From Deltaproteobacteria bacterium (GTDB lineage Bacteria > Acidobacteriota > Thermoanaerobaculia > Multivoradales > JAHZIX01), in NCBI GenBank assembly GCA_022601195.1, contig JAHZIX010000017.1, forward strand, positions 248,001 to 312,000: a stretch of 64,000 bases of DNA. The letters are read 5' to 3'. Each line of letters starts with the position of its first letter. The first letter of the stretch is position 1. The notes below the pieces were generated by a model. It saw only the letters and a list, made by a program, of their open reading frames with translations. It made no database searches and was not told the origin of the DNA. This document shows, one piece after another, positions 47,026-55,329 of the stretch. The translations under genes and the position numbers were made by a program.

Positions 47026-48050
47026 AGCCCAATTCTCTCCTCGTTTTCTTGATCGCCGCTTGGTGCTCGGGGCTCTCTTTTCAGAACGCCTTTGCGGGCA
47101 CCGTGATCGCAGGGTGGGACCAGACCGATCTTTTGATTCCGGCCGGAGTCGAAGTTGCGGATTATGAGAACAGCGGGTATCGCCTCGAGGTTCGGAACAG
47201 CCGCGTCCGGGTTCGAGTTCATGCTGAGCCTCTCGAGAGCCGCCATGGTTTCGAGCTACCTACTTTGGGAGCGGCTCAGGAAGAACGTTTCTCAGCTGAA
47301 CCAAAGCGTCTAGCGCGGGCCGTTGTCGCAGGCGCTTCCACCCGCTACGAGGCGGTAACTCGCCTGCTGGACTGGGTGGGGAGGAATATTCGCTACGATC
47401 TCGATCGACAGGCCCCTCAGGACGCTCTTTCGGTGCTAGATAGGCGGACAGCCTACTGCACGGGTCTTGCGCGTCTGAGCGTCGCCCTGCTCGGTTCTAT
47501 AGGTATCGAATCGAGAGAGGTTGTCGGTTTCGTCGTACCCGAAGGCCGCGACGCCGTTTTTCACCGCTGGATAGAAGTGCACTATCCCGATCGGGGTTGG
47601 GTGTTTTCGGATCCACAGTTCAGCCTGAACTACGTACCAGCAACCTATGTACGCCTTGCCAGCCCCTATGTGAGGGGCGGAGAAGACCTGAGTGAGCTGT
47701 TGGTTCTTGTCGATCGTACCAACAGCTTGATGCCGGTAGATGAATCCCCTTACGGAGACAGGAACACAACGACCCGTCGCAACAAGGCGAGCCAAACCTC
47801 AGCAGCCCTTCTGGTATTAGTGGAGGATGGGGGAGAGGGCCGAGTCGTTCTAGAGCGCCCAGGGTTTCGTCAGGCCTTGTCCTTGGACAAGGGAGAAGGT
47901 ATCTTCCTGGGGGTCCGACCAGGCCGCTACTCCTTCCGCCTTCTTCGCTCCGGGCTTTCGGCCATCGAGGGTTCGGTTCATATTCGGGCTGCTGAGCGAC
48001 GGTATATACAGATTCCCCTCTCGAGGCTCACGGCTTCCTCACCGAGCTGA
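47022..48050 (+). CDS. Exported transglutaminase-like protein
   Basis: The 342-residue protein has a signal peptide (about 1-25, ending AFA-GT) and a transglutaminase-core domain. The Cys-His-Asp triad is visible as C146 (AYCTGLA), H181 (FHRWIEVHY) and D197 (DPQ). A C-terminal beta domain of about 90 residues follows. Bacterial members act as peptidases or amidases in the envelope. The start is a TTG at 47022 overlapping the nusB stop (TTGA), with GGGAGGG close upstream. The substrate is unknown. Confidence 0.82.
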   Translation: MKPNSLLVFLIAAWCSGLSFQNAFAGTVIAGWDQTDLLIPAGVEVADYENSGYRLEVRNSRVRVRVHAEPLESRHGFELPTLGAAQEERFSAEPKRLARAVVAGASTRYEAVTRLLDWVGRNIRYDLDRQAPQDALSVLDRRTAYCTGLARLSVALLGSIGIESREVVGFVVPEGRDAVFHRWIEVHYPDRGWVFSDPQFSLNYVPATYVRLASPYVRGGEDLSELLVLVDRTNSLMPVDESPYGDRNTTTRRNKASQTSAALLVLVEDGGEGRVVLERPGFRQALSLDKGEGIFLGVRPGRYSFRLLRSGLSAIEGSVHIRAAERRYIQIPLSRLTASSPS

Positions 48051-48109
48051 GTCGTGGATCTCGAGTCAGAAACCCAGTGAATCCTGATGAGTATTTTCAA
48101 GGACTTTAG

Positions 48110-48667
48110 ATGACTGACAAGCTGTGCCTCTTCCATCGCCCAATCTCACTCTTGTCTCTCTTCTTGGTTCTCAGCTTCGCGACCGGCTGCGGCTACAGCC
48201 TTGTGGGCCGAGCCAGCAATCTTCCCGAGGACATCCGAACTGTCTATGTCGGCAGCCTGGAGAACCGTACGGCTCGATCTCAGGTCGAACAAGTCCTCAC
48301 TCGTGCCATCGTAGATGAGCTGGTAACTCGGCAGCGGTTTGAGGTCGTCTCGACTGCCGCTGGCGCGGATGCAGAGCTTCGCGGCGCGGTTGTCGCCTAT
48401 GGCGCAACCCCCGTTGCTTTCGACGCGGACGGCAGAGCGACCGAGTATGAGATTGGCTTCGTCACGGAAGTCATCTTTCAGAGACTTCCTCGCACTCCGG
48501 ATGAAGAGCCAGAGGTCATTTGGCAGAATGATCGATACCAATTTCGGGAACCCTACGAGGTGCTCTCGGAGGGGGTCGATTACTTCGATCAAGAAGATCA
48601 GGCTATCGTCGAAGTGGCCGAGCGCTTTGCCGAGACGATGGTTAGCGATCTCCTGGAAGGCTTCTAG
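48110..48667 (+). CDS. lptE: LPS-assembly lipoprotein LptE
   Basis: The 185-residue lipoprotein has a lipobox ATGC (Cys27) followed by GYSLVGRASNLPEDIRTVYVG, the typical LptE beginning. A mixed alpha/beta domain and a C-terminal helix complete it. LptE plugs the LptD barrel that inserts lipopolysaccharide into the outer membrane. Its presence supports a diderm envelope with LPS. LptD is not in the window. A hairpin terminator follows 56 bases after the stop. Confidence 0.85.
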   Translation: MTDKLCLFHRPISLLSLFLVLSFATGCGYSLVGRASNLPEDIRTVYVGSLENRTARSQVEQVLTRAIVDELVTRQRFEVVSTAAGADAELRGAVVAYGATPVAFDADGRATEYEIGFVTEVIFQRLPRTPDEEPEVIWQNDRYQFREPYEVLSEGVDYFDQEDQAIVEVAERFAETMVSDLLEGF

Positions 48668-48722
48668 GAGATTCGTTCTTTTCCCTCTCCAGGCAGAAAA
48701 AAACTCTCTCCAGTCTTGGGGA

Positions 48723-48750
48723 AAAGAGGAGCTGGGATAGGCTCCTCTTT
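48723..48750 (+). terminator. Intrinsic terminator after lptE
   Basis: AAAGAGGAGC (48723-48732) pairs with GCTCCTCTTT (48741-48750) in a 10-bp stem with an 8-base loop. The A/T-rich ends give a short T run, so the signal could work in both directions. Confidence 0.75.
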
Positions 48751-48808
48751 ACGGCATCTTTTCAGAGACCTGCATAGGAAATCCCTCTAGAGACTCTGGG
48801 GAGAAAAT

Positions 48809-48888
48809 CTGGGCACCGGCGGCCCGTGTACTCTTCTGTTCGGCCGAACTCAATCTCTGGCGTGCACTCAAGGAACTGGTGCGCCCAG
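48809..48888 (+). ncRNA. Candidate structured RNA in the lptE-rpsT gap
   Basis: Three nested inverted repeats could form one elongated hairpin. CTGGGCACC (48809-48817) pairs with GGTGCGCCCAG (48878-48888, 2-base bulge). Inside it GTGTAC pairs with GTGCAC, and inside that GTTC-GGCC-GAAC closes the tip. The 405-base gap has no coding frame with support and a further terminator lies downstream at 48991-49030. The strand and the existence of a transcript are not shown; 6S RNA or another small RNA is possible but no family was recognised. Confidence 0.3.
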
Positions 48889-48990
48889 AAGACCAGGATC
48901 GAGCTTTTGGGTGGATGGGGGAGCGGGGCAGGTGCTTCGAGGAGAGATCTTTAGATCTACGGCTCAGGTTCGCGTTTTTGGATACGAAAA

Positions 48991-49030
48991 AGCCGCAGTG
49001 GCCTCGATGGGCTAGCTGCGGCTCTTTCTT
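48991..49030. terminator. Terminator-like hairpin upstream of convergent rpsT end
   Basis: AGCCGCAG (48991-48998) pairs with CTGCGGCT (49016-49023). The plus strand follows with TCTTTCTTT and the minus strand with TTTTTCG (48990-48986 side), so it could stop transcription from both directions. It lies 43 bases past the rpsT stop on the minus strand. Confidence 0.7.
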
Positions 49031-49072
49031 TGGCCTGTTCCTTCTAAGTCATCGGCCGGATAGGCCGGGAAC

Positions 49073-49339
49073 TCAGTCGGAGATACCAGCAACGGCGTGC
49101 GACAAGCGGGACTTGTAACGGGCGGCCGTGTTGCGATGGATTACCCGTTTCCGAGCAGTTACATCGATGATCTTCAGAGTGGCTGGTAGTAGGCTACCAG
49201 CTGCTTCCTTGTCTTTGGCCTCTACCGCCGACCGAAGCTTCTTGATTGCCGAGCGCATCCGAGATGTCACGGACTGATTGCGCAACCGGCGCACCTCATT
49301 CTGTCGTATTCTTTTTATCGCTTGCTTTGAATTCGCCAT
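49073..49339 (-). CDS. rpsT: 30S ribosomal protein S20
   Basis: The 88-residue, very basic helical protein begins MANSKQAIKRIRQNE and has the S20 pattern of Lys/Arg-rich helices through the TARKRVIHRNTAARYKSRL element. S20 binds 16S rRNA early in 30S assembly. GGAG lies a few bases before the ATG at 49339. An intrinsic terminator sits only 15 bases upstream of that ATG, which is unusual for a highly expressed gene and suggests attenuation. Confidence 0.96.
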   Translation of the reverse strand: MANSKQAIKRIRQNEVRRLRNQSVTSRMRSAIKKLRSAVEAKDKEAAGSLLPATLKIIDVTARKRVIHRNTAARYKSRLSHAVAGISD

Positions 49340-49354
49340 CAGATCTCCGTCATC

Positions 49355-49378
49355 AAAAAAGCCGCACGAGTGTGCGAC
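49355..49378 (-). terminator. Intrinsic terminator between cpoB and rpsT
   Basis: On the reverse strand GTCGCAC (49378-49372) pairs with GTGCGGC (49367-49361) around ACTC, with one G-U pair, followed by six T (49360-49355). It lies 21 bases after the cpoB stop and 15 bases before the rpsT start, so it ends the Tol-Pal transcript and lies in the rpsT leader. Confidence 0.85.
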
Positions 49379-49399
49379 CGCAGGAAGATACTAGAAACT

Positions 49400-50212
49400 C
49401 TATCCTCCGTCAACCCCAAGCTCTCGCAGTCGTTGATGGGAGAGATTGGCTTCGTCACTGCCTTCGAACTCCCGGATGACATGTTGCAGTTGCAGAATCC
49501 CCTGGGCTCTCTCATTGAGCTCAAGATAGGCATATCCTTTCTTGAGAAGAGCACTGGGGGTCTTGTCGCTCTTGGGGTAGCGATTGATCAAGTTGTCAAA
49601 CTCACCTACTGCGAGCCGATATTTCCCCTGTCGGTAGAAGCACTCTCCCAGCCAGTACACCGCATTGTCCGCTAGCTCGGTATCGGCAAAGGCGCTGATG
49701 TATTCCTGGAACTGCTGGATGGCCAGCTCGTAGTTGCCTCGCAGATAGTCGTTGTAGGCTGCCCTGTAAAGGGTCTCAGGATCTTCTCCGCTCGAACCGG
49801 TGTCTGCGGACTCGAGGCTTCTACCAAGAACTTGGGCACTCGTCCTAGCTGCTTTCAGTTCCTGGTTGGTTGCCGCGAGTTGCTGAGACAGCTGAGCCAG
49901 TCGATAGGCGTCGTCATCCAGTTGCTGTTTGAGCTGCTCAACCAATGCTGTCAAGCTCTGGATACGAACATCTTCGTCAGCATTCGCTCTTACGATCGCT
50001 TCTCGCTGCTGGGCGATTTGATCGCTGAGAGTGGATACATCCTCTCTATTGGGCATCTGCTTCTGGATAACCAAGACCTGCCGCTGCAGGTCCGCAACTT
50101 GCGACTGCAGATTCAGCAGCTCCTGGTTCGATGAACAGCCCGCGGTGCAGAACCACAGCAAAGCCCCTGTGCCCAGGAGAGAAGGCCACCGCAGAGAGAG
50201 AAGACCAGCCAT
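49400..50212 (-). CDS. cpoB: Tol-Pal system protein CpoB (YbgF)
   Basis: The 270-residue envelope protein has a lipobox-like TAGC (Cys26), which is unusual because many CpoB proteins are soluble periplasmic. A coiled coil follows (about 30-130), then C-terminal TPR repeats (about 145-265; LYRAAYNDYLRGNYELAIQQ, then YWLGECFYRQGKYRLAVGEF). CpoB links outer-membrane constriction to peptidoglycan synthesis. It is the last gene of the Tol-Pal operon, 7 bases after pal. Confidence 0.92.
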   Translation of the reverse strand: MAGLLSLRWPSLLGTGALLWFCTAGCSSNQELLNLQSQVADLQRQVLVIQKQMPNREDVSTLSDQIAQQREAIVRANADEDVRIQSLTALVEQLKQQLDDDAYRLAQLSQQLAATNQELKAARTSAQVLGRSLESADTGSSGEDPETLYRAAYNDYLRGNYELAIQQFQEYISAFADTELADNAVYWLGECFYRQGKYRLAVGEFDNLINRYPKSDKTPSALLKKGYAYLELNERAQGILQLQHVIREFEGSDEANLSHQRLRELGVDGG

Positions 50213-50219
50213 GGACTCC

Positions 50220-50795
50220 CTAGGAAGCAGTCAGAACAAAGTGGGTTCGGCGGTTGCGAGCCCAGCAGCCTTCCGTACTCTGGGTACAGGCTGGCCGTTC
50301 TTCACCGTAGCTGATGGTTCGCATCCGGTTGGAGCTCACCCCTAAGGAGGAGATGTAGTCCCGAGCGGTATTGGCTCTGCGGTCTCCGAGGGCGAGATTG
50401 TATTCGGTGGTTCCGCGCTCGTCGCAATGACCTTCCAAAGTCGCTTGCAAGTTCGGGTTCTCTTTCAGGAAACGGGCGTTGTCCGCTAGATGGGACCTCG
50501 CCTCATCTGAGAGATTACTCTGGTCAAGTTGGAAAAAGACGTTGGCGTGAAAGCCGCGTCGAGCCGCCTCTTCGTTGAGCTCTACGGCTCCCTTGTTTTC
50601 CCACCAAGGGACTTCAGCTACATCTTCTTGGGTCGGTGGTGCCGGTGGCGGAGCGACTTCCTCGACGGGCTCCGCGGGTTTGGTCACCATTTCCATATCA
50701 TCAGGGGTAGTCGGGCCTTTCTTGGGACCACAACCAGCTAGGATCGTCGTAAGGCCAAGCACAACGATCCCGGGGACCATCAACATGCGGCTCAT
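50220..50795 (-). CDS. pal: Peptidoglycan-associated lipoprotein Pal
   Basis: The 191-residue lipoprotein has lipobox LAGC (Cys22), a Pro/Glu-rich linker and a C-terminal OmpA-like domain. The peptidoglycan-binding signature is GHCDERGTTEYNLALGDRRA. Pal tethers the outer membrane to the cell wall and binds TolB. It lies 108 bases downstream of tolB and 7 bases before cpoB. Confidence 0.95.
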   Translation of the reverse strand: MSRMLMVPGIVVLGLTTILAGCGPKKGPTTPDDMEMVTKPAEPVEEVAPPPAPPTQEDVAEVPWWENKGAVELNEEAARRGFHANVFFQLDQSNLSDEARSHLADNARFLKENPNLQATLEGHCDERGTTEYNLALGDRRANTARDYISSLGVSSNRMRTISYGEERPACTQSTEGCWARNRRTHFVLTAS

Positions 50796-50903
50796 GCTTG
50801 TCTCTCCTCAAGGTTTTATTTGGACGAATTGGCTTGCAGGCAACATTCGTGGCTACTCTAGCAGAAGGCCAATCGCGGCGGCAACAGTCTGAAGGGGGTA
50901 GAG

Positions 50904-52283
50904 TTAGCGGTTTTTTGCCGGATACGGCGACCAGCTGGGAGAGGAGTTGTTTCCCTGGTGGGTGAGTTGAGCCAAAACTCGACCCTCCAGGTCCACAACA
51001 TAGATCTGAGAGCCTTCCCGGCCTTGGGAACTGAAAGCGATTCGTTCGCCGTCTGGAGAGAAGGTTGGGCCTTCCTTATTGCGGCTACCTTTCGTTAGAA
51101 CCGTGGTCTCGAGAGTCACAATATCGGTGACGACAATTTGAAAGACGCCCCCTCGGCGAGAGGAGTACGCGATGCGGCTGCCTTCAGGATGCCAGGCTGC
51201 GCCATCATTGTAGGTGCCGTCGAAACTGATCCGGCGAATATTGGCTCCATCCGGGTCCATGATGAAGATGTTGGGGTTCCCCGTGCGGCTGGATGTAAAG
51301 GCGATGCCCTGGCCGGTCGGGCTCCAAGCTGGATTGGTTTCGATACTGCGGGAGTGGGTCAGTCGGCGTTCCTGGCTTCCTCCGGATCTGGCGGCGAAGA
51401 TCTCGGTATTTCCATCGAGGGATTTGGCGAAGGCAAGGCTCCGGTTGTCCGGGGAATAGGAGGGCGACAGATTGTGCTTGCCGTCGCTGACCAGGGTGTT
51501 TTTCTTACCCGTAGAAAGGTCCACTCTCAGGAGGCTCGGTGGGCCCTTGAGGAACGAGAGGTAAGCCAGGTTCGAGCTGTCTCCGCTCCAGGTCGGCGCC
51601 ATGGAGATACTCTTGTGAGCCGTCACTTGGCGTTGTCCGTGGCCGTCATAGTCCATGAGATAGATTTCTTTGTGACCGGTCCGATCCGAAGTAAAGGCGA
51701 TGCTGGTGCGGGCGATTCCCCGTCTTCCCCCCAAATAGAGCATGACTTCGTCAGAAAACGTGTGGGCTATGGATCGGGCGATGTCGAAGGTTCCCTGGTA
51801 GCGTTTCCCGAGAATGGAGTCGCCATTTTTCAAGTCGAGAAGCCGACCTTCGAAGATCACCTTGTTTTCGGTGTCTCGAACGTCCGTCAGCAGAAGAATG
51901 TCGTTTCCTAGAGATCGATATTGCTCGAGATCTCTGGATGAGTCTCCCGACAATTTCAGCACCGCGAGGGCTTCCGGGCCTTGAATATCGAAGATCCGGG
52001 TCGCGTCGAGGTCCGAGCGAAGAGTGGATTCCAGCTCCCGGGCAGCCTGTTCTCCCCGGCTACTCATGCCCGGAGCGAGAGAGGTGGCAGGAAAAGCCAA
52101 GGGAATCCGCGGTCTCGTCTCGCCTTCCAGAGTGGCGACAACCTCATTGCTAGCCAAGGGATCAACCTCTAGACCGGTGGGCTGTTGAGATGCGGGCTGG
52201 GCCTCGGACGGACTTCCTACGGTGAGCAAGATAGTCCCAAGGAAAAGGAGTGAAAAGTAGGAAAGGGCAGGCTTAGTTTTCAT
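50904..52283 (-). CDS. tolB: Tol-Pal system beta-propeller protein TolB
   Basis: The 459-residue periplasmic protein has a signal peptide (about 1-28), an N-terminal alpha/beta domain and a six-bladed propeller. Its WD40-like PD40 repeats include IAFTSDRTGHKEIYLMDYDG, NPAWSPTGQGIAFTSSRTGN and PTFSPDGERIAFSS. TolB binds Pal and the colicin-type machinery and is freed by TolA action. The length is typical. It follows the TonB/TolA-type gene by 23 bases. Confidence 0.95.
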   Translation of the reverse strand: MKTKPALSYFSLLFLGTILLTVGSPSEAQPASQQPTGLEVDPLASNEVVATLEGETRPRIPLAFPATSLAPGMSSRGEQAARELESTLRSDLDATRIFDIQGPEALAVLKLSGDSSRDLEQYRSLGNDILLLTDVRDTENKVIFEGRLLDLKNGDSILGKRYQGTFDIARSIAHTFSDEVMLYLGGRRGIARTSIAFTSDRTGHKEIYLMDYDGHGQRQVTAHKSISMAPTWSGDSSNLAYLSFLKGPPSLLRVDLSTGKKNTLVSDGKHNLSPSYSPDNRSLAFAKSLDGNTEIFAARSGGSQERRLTHSRSIETNPAWSPTGQGIAFTSSRTGNPNIFIMDPDGANIRRISFDGTYNDGAAWHPEGSRIAYSSRRGGVFQIVVTDIVTLETTVLTKGSRNKEGPTFSPDGERIAFSSQGREGSQIYVVDLEGRVLAQLTHQGNNSSPSWSPYPAKNR

Positions 52284-52306
52284 AGCGTTTCTCGATCTCT
52301 CAGCAG

Positions 52307-53077
52307 TTAGCGGACGATGAGGCTGACTCCTAGCGAATCTTGGCGATACCCAACTGGCAGGGGGGGGAGTGGAGAAGCATCCTGGATGGCTCTCAGGGCA
52401 GCGCGGTCGAAGACGGCTGACCCGGAAGGATCTCTCAGCTCCAGATCCTGAATCGTGCCGTCTTTGAGGATCCGGAAATGAACCACGGATTCCGTATCTT
52501 CTGGAACCAACGGCCGACTCCAGCGAGCTCGGATCAGGGCTACCATCCGTTTGACGTAATAGTCATAGGTGAAGTCTGGATTGTCGAGAGTGGCAGCGGC
52601 GGCACCGAAAGCATCCGTTCCTCGACGGTTCCCGGTCTCACCGCCTTGGCGCTGAGGGATGACGGGTTCTGGTGGTTGTTGAGACACCGGTTCCGGGGCA
52701 ACTGGTTCCGGTTCGGGGGGCTTCGCTTTTTCGGGAGAGGGCAGCGTTGGCAAGGTGGCGTCAGGTTTTGGCTTGGGAGCCTCGGTGATCTTTTCTGGCA
52801 CCGGCGGAGCCTTCTGCTCGGGTTCCTTCGGTGGAGGGCGCTTGACCGGCTGTTTTTTCGGCGGCGGTTCTTTGACTCCCAATGCTTGTAAGGGGACGAC
52901 TTGTGCTGTGACGAATCGTGGCGGGGCAGGCTTGGCTTCACCTAGCAATGGCAGAATAAATGCTACTGCTATGGCTGCCGAGTGGAGGAGGACTGCAGCG
53001 ATCGTGGTTGCCCGAGTCTTGCGCTGACGATGCAGCCTTTTTCGGCGAAATAGAATCTGCTCTACGGGATTGTTCAT
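52307..53077 (-). CDS. TonB/TolA-type energy-transducing protein
   Basis: The 256-residue protein has one N-terminal transmembrane helix (about 24-46), a Pro/Lys/Glu-rich spacer (about 65-150) and a C-terminal TonB-like domain (about 165-256; YYVKRMVALIRARWSRP, HFRILKDGTIQDLELRDPSG). In this operon position it should play the TolA role, linking TolQR to TolB/Pal, although the C-terminal domain is closer to TonB. No gene symbol is assigned for that reason. Confidence 0.88.
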   Translation of the reverse strand: MNNPVEQILFRRKRLHRQRKTRATTIAAVLLHSAAIAVAFILPLLGEAKPAPPRFVTAQVVPLQALGVKEPPPKKQPVKRPPPKEPEQKAPPVPEKITEAPKPKPDATLPTLPSPEKAKPPEPEPVAPEPVSQQPPEPVIPQRQGGETGNRRGTDAFGAAAATLDNPDFTYDYYVKRMVALIRARWSRPLVPEDTESVVHFRILKDGTIQDLELRDPSGSAVFDRAALRAIQDASPLPPLPVGYRQDSLGVSLIVR

Positions 53078-53192
53078 GACGTTGACGCTCGGGTGGTCAC
53101 GGCCGTGCCGGGACGATCTGGCCTGGCTAGATATCTCTCATCTGATGTCGATGGCCCTGTTTCTGTCCTATTCGTAGGTCATGAGTGGTGCT

Positions 53193-53627
53193 TCATCGGC
53201 GGCGAGGCTTTGAAGAATCCCCTTCTTCCGTCACCATTCCGACTCGAGTAATACCTCCCTCATAGAGAAGGTTGAGCACCTCGATCACTTTACCGTAGGG
53301 GACGTCTCGATCTCCCTTGAGAAACACGCTGTCATCCCCTCGAGAGTCGATCATGCCCTGAAGCTGTTCGACCAAACGGGTCTCGTGGACCGGTTGATCC
53401 CTTAGATACACCAGACCTTCTTGAGTGATGGATAGGACCAAAGGATCTTCCGTTCTGAGGGGGAGGGGATTGGCGGAGGACTGCGGCAACGCCACCTCGA
53501 TCCCCTGGTGCAGCATCGGTGCCGCGATCATGAAGATGATCAACAAGACCAGCATGACATCGACGAGAGGAGTAACGTTGATGTCCGCGATGACTTGGTC
53601 ATCGCCCTCGTTGAATTGAAAGGCCAT
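53193..53627 (-). CDS. tolR: TolR/ExbD-family proton-channel subunit
   Basis: The 144-residue protein has one N-terminal membrane helix containing the proton-path Asp in TPLVDVMLVLLIIFMIAAP and a periplasmic domain of about 95 residues. It would form the proton-driven motor with TolQ. The ATG at 53627, 5 bases after the tolQ stop, is chosen because MAFQFNEGDDQVIADINVTP is the expected start; the frame extends 79 codons into tolQ without support. Confidence 0.93.
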   Translation of the reverse strand: MAFQFNEGDDQVIADINVTPLVDVMLVLLIIFMIAAPMLHQGIEVALPQSSANPLPLRTEDPLVLSITQEGLVYLRDQPVHETRLVEQLQGMIDSRGDDSVFLKGDRDVPYGKVIEVLNLLYEGGITRVGMVTEEGDSSKPRRR

Positions 53628-53632
53628 AGGGT

Positions 53633-54364
53633 CTAAGTGAAATTCCGTTCGGTAAGATTGACGAACTCGAGGCCGAAATCTTCCATTTGAAGCTTGCTTT
53701 CCCTTAAGCGCTGGGCGTAATAGTTGTAGCCGATCAGTGCGGGAATGGCGGCTCCCAGCCCTGCCGCCGTGTTGACCAGAGCTTCGGCAATACCAGGGGC
53801 TACTGTCGTAATCGAGGTCGAGCCGGTGGCGCCGATTTCTCCAAAGGCAATCATGATGCCCCACACGGTGCCAAACAGCCCAATGAATGGTGCAGCTGCG
53901 GCGGTGGTAGCGAGAATCTGAGTGCCGCGACTGAGGGATGCCAACTCGGCCCTCATGGAACGCTGAAGACTTCGTTCTACTGCTTGGACGGATTGAATCA
54001 GATATCGGCTGCCGGTCTTCTCGGTCTCCCCTGCAGCTTTGATTTGGGTGTCGATTTCGGCGTAACCAGCCTGAAAAATACCCACCAGCGGTGAGGTGCT
54101 CAGTCGCTCCGTTGCGGAGTTGACCTCGCTGAATCGGTTGCTGCGGTGAAATACCTTCAGGAATTCCTTGCTTTGACGATCGGACTTCCGTAGGAGGAAG
54201 AACTTATTGAGAATCACTGCCCAAGAGGCTAGGGAACACAAGATCAGGATACCCAGAACCACTTTCGCCATCGGACCGGACTGGAGAAAGAAGTCCAGGA
54301 CTCCTGGCGCGTTGGCTGAGTGGCCAGTGGCTTGTACGGAAGCGAGGAGGGGGTATGGTTGCAT
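53633..54364 (-). CDS. tolQ: TolQ/ExbB-family proton-channel subunit
   Basis: The 243-residue inner-membrane protein has three hydrophobic helices: one near 33-55 and two in the C-terminal half containing ATTAAAAPFIGLFGTVWGIM and EALVNTAAGLGAAIPALIGYN, the conserved TolQ/ExbB/MotA core. The ATG at 54364 has GGAGAG 7 bases upstream. It is the first gene of the tolQ-tolR-tonB/tolA-tolB-pal-cpoB operon. A candidate promoter and a 15-bp palindrome lie 58-100 bases upstream. Confidence 0.94.
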   Translation of the reverse strand: MQPYPLLASVQATGHSANAPGVLDFFLQSGPMAKVVLGILILCSLASWAVILNKFFLLRKSDRQSKEFLKVFHRSNRFSEVNSATERLSTSPLVGIFQAGYAEIDTQIKAAGETEKTGSRYLIQSVQAVERSLQRSMRAELASLSRGTQILATTAAAAPFIGLFGTVWGIMIAFGEIGATGSTSITTVAPGIAEALVNTAAGLGAAIPALIGYNYYAQRLRESKLQMEDFGLEFVNLTERNFT

Positions 54365-54709
54365 GCAAAACTCTCCGGGAAACAAAGGTAGCTCAGGACC
54401 CGGAGAAAGTAGCACGGGGACCGTGGAGTGTCCACGATTCCAGCCTCGGTGACCCGGTTAGATTTGGGTGATGGTGTTCCTGCAGAAAGTGGCTCATGGG
54501 AGCGGTCTTTGCAAGAATCATGCAAGACTGAGGAATGGTGCAGGAAAATCGGACTGACTGGGTCTGTTTGGTCTTGCCAAGGACTGCGGTCCTTTTCTAC
54601 CACTAGCTCGAAGGCCTTGTGTGCTAGGCTTTCCCGAGTTCTTCAAGTGTCTGAAATCCAGTTTTTCTGACTCCCACCGCATATTACGTATCCAGGTAAA
54701 AACTAGCCA
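54365..54709. other. Divergent control region of tolQ and the glutaredoxin-like gene
   Basis: No gene is supported in these 345 bases. On the reverse strand TGGACA-N17-TACTTT is a possible tolQ promoter overlapping the palindrome at 54422-54436. A direct repeat of TCTTGCA with 11-base spacing lies around 54503-54522 on the reverse strand. Confidence 0.4.
54422..54436. promoter_or_regulatory. 15-bp palindrome in the tolQ promoter region
   Basis: CGTGGA-GTG-TCCACG is a perfect inverted repeat, 58-72 bases upstream of the tolQ start. It overlaps the -35 of the candidate tolQ promoter, so it would suit a repressor of the Tol-Pal operon. The binding factor is unknown. Confidence 0.4.
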
Positions 54710-55216
54710 GTGAGCCATCTGACCTGCCAGTTCATCTTCAATTCCGGTCAGCATGGCACGACTCTGCCGTCTTCGGGCTTTGCCGTCGATTTGGCTGAAG
54801 ATCCCCATTCTGCCCATCAGTTGATCAAGCTGGGAGTTTCTCCCCGGAGTGATCTCCCGGCGGTCCTGCTGACGGACGCTGCCGGCAAGCTGCGGGTGAT
54901 CGGTCTCCGATTGGGGCCCGAGGAAGCAGAAGAGGTGATTCGAGGCCGGGCTCTGCCCACGGACCGGGTGGTCCTGTATAGCGCCACCTGGTGTCCCGAC
55001 TGCAAGAAGGTCAAGCGAGCTCTCGACGAGTCGCCTCTCTCCTATGAAGAGGTGGATTTGGATACAAATCTCAAGGCGGAAGCCCTCGTGCTCGAGAAGA
55101 GTGGTGGTCGCAGAGTTGTCCCCACTCTCGAGTTTGGAGAGCGGCTCTTCGTCTTTAACCCCGATCCGGGTTTGTTGTCTCGACTCATCGACGGCGCTTC
55201 TTCCTTAGGCGCTTGA
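54710..55216 (+). CDS. Glutaredoxin-like protein with an extra N-terminal region
   Basis: The 168-residue protein has a C-terminal glutaredoxin/thioredoxin-fold domain (about 85-165). It has a redox-active pair C95-P-D-C98 in SATWCPDCKKVKRAL and a cis-Pro element RRVVPTLEFG. The first 80 residues are not clearly homologous to anything; the only start consistent with the full frame is a GTG at 54710, and a shorter internal start (such as a TTG near 54820) is possible. It probably reduces disulfides or mixed disulfides in the cytoplasm. It stands alone ahead of etfB. Confidence 0.75.
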   Translation: MSHLTCQFIFNSGQHGTTLPSSGFAVDLAEDPHSAHQLIKLGVSPRSDLPAVLLTDAAGKLRVIGLRLGPEEAEEVIRGRALPTDRVVLYSATWCPDCKKVKRALDESPLSYEEVDLDTNLKAEALVLEKSGGRRVVPTLEFGERLFVFNPDPGLLSRLIDGASSLGA

Positions 55217-55329
55217 CGCCAAGCACCCTCGCAATTAGGGTATCTGGGTCTAATGCGGAGCCGGTGGCTACAGGCTCGCCCGAGCCCATGAGTCGGTGTC
55301 TGCAGTCTGAATGACAGGAGAAAAACTCA

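Noticed and set aside
48879..49118. 79-codon plus-strand frame in the lptE-rpsT gap
   Set aside because: It runs through the hairpin at 48991-49030 and into antisense rpsT, with no ribosome binding site or homology.
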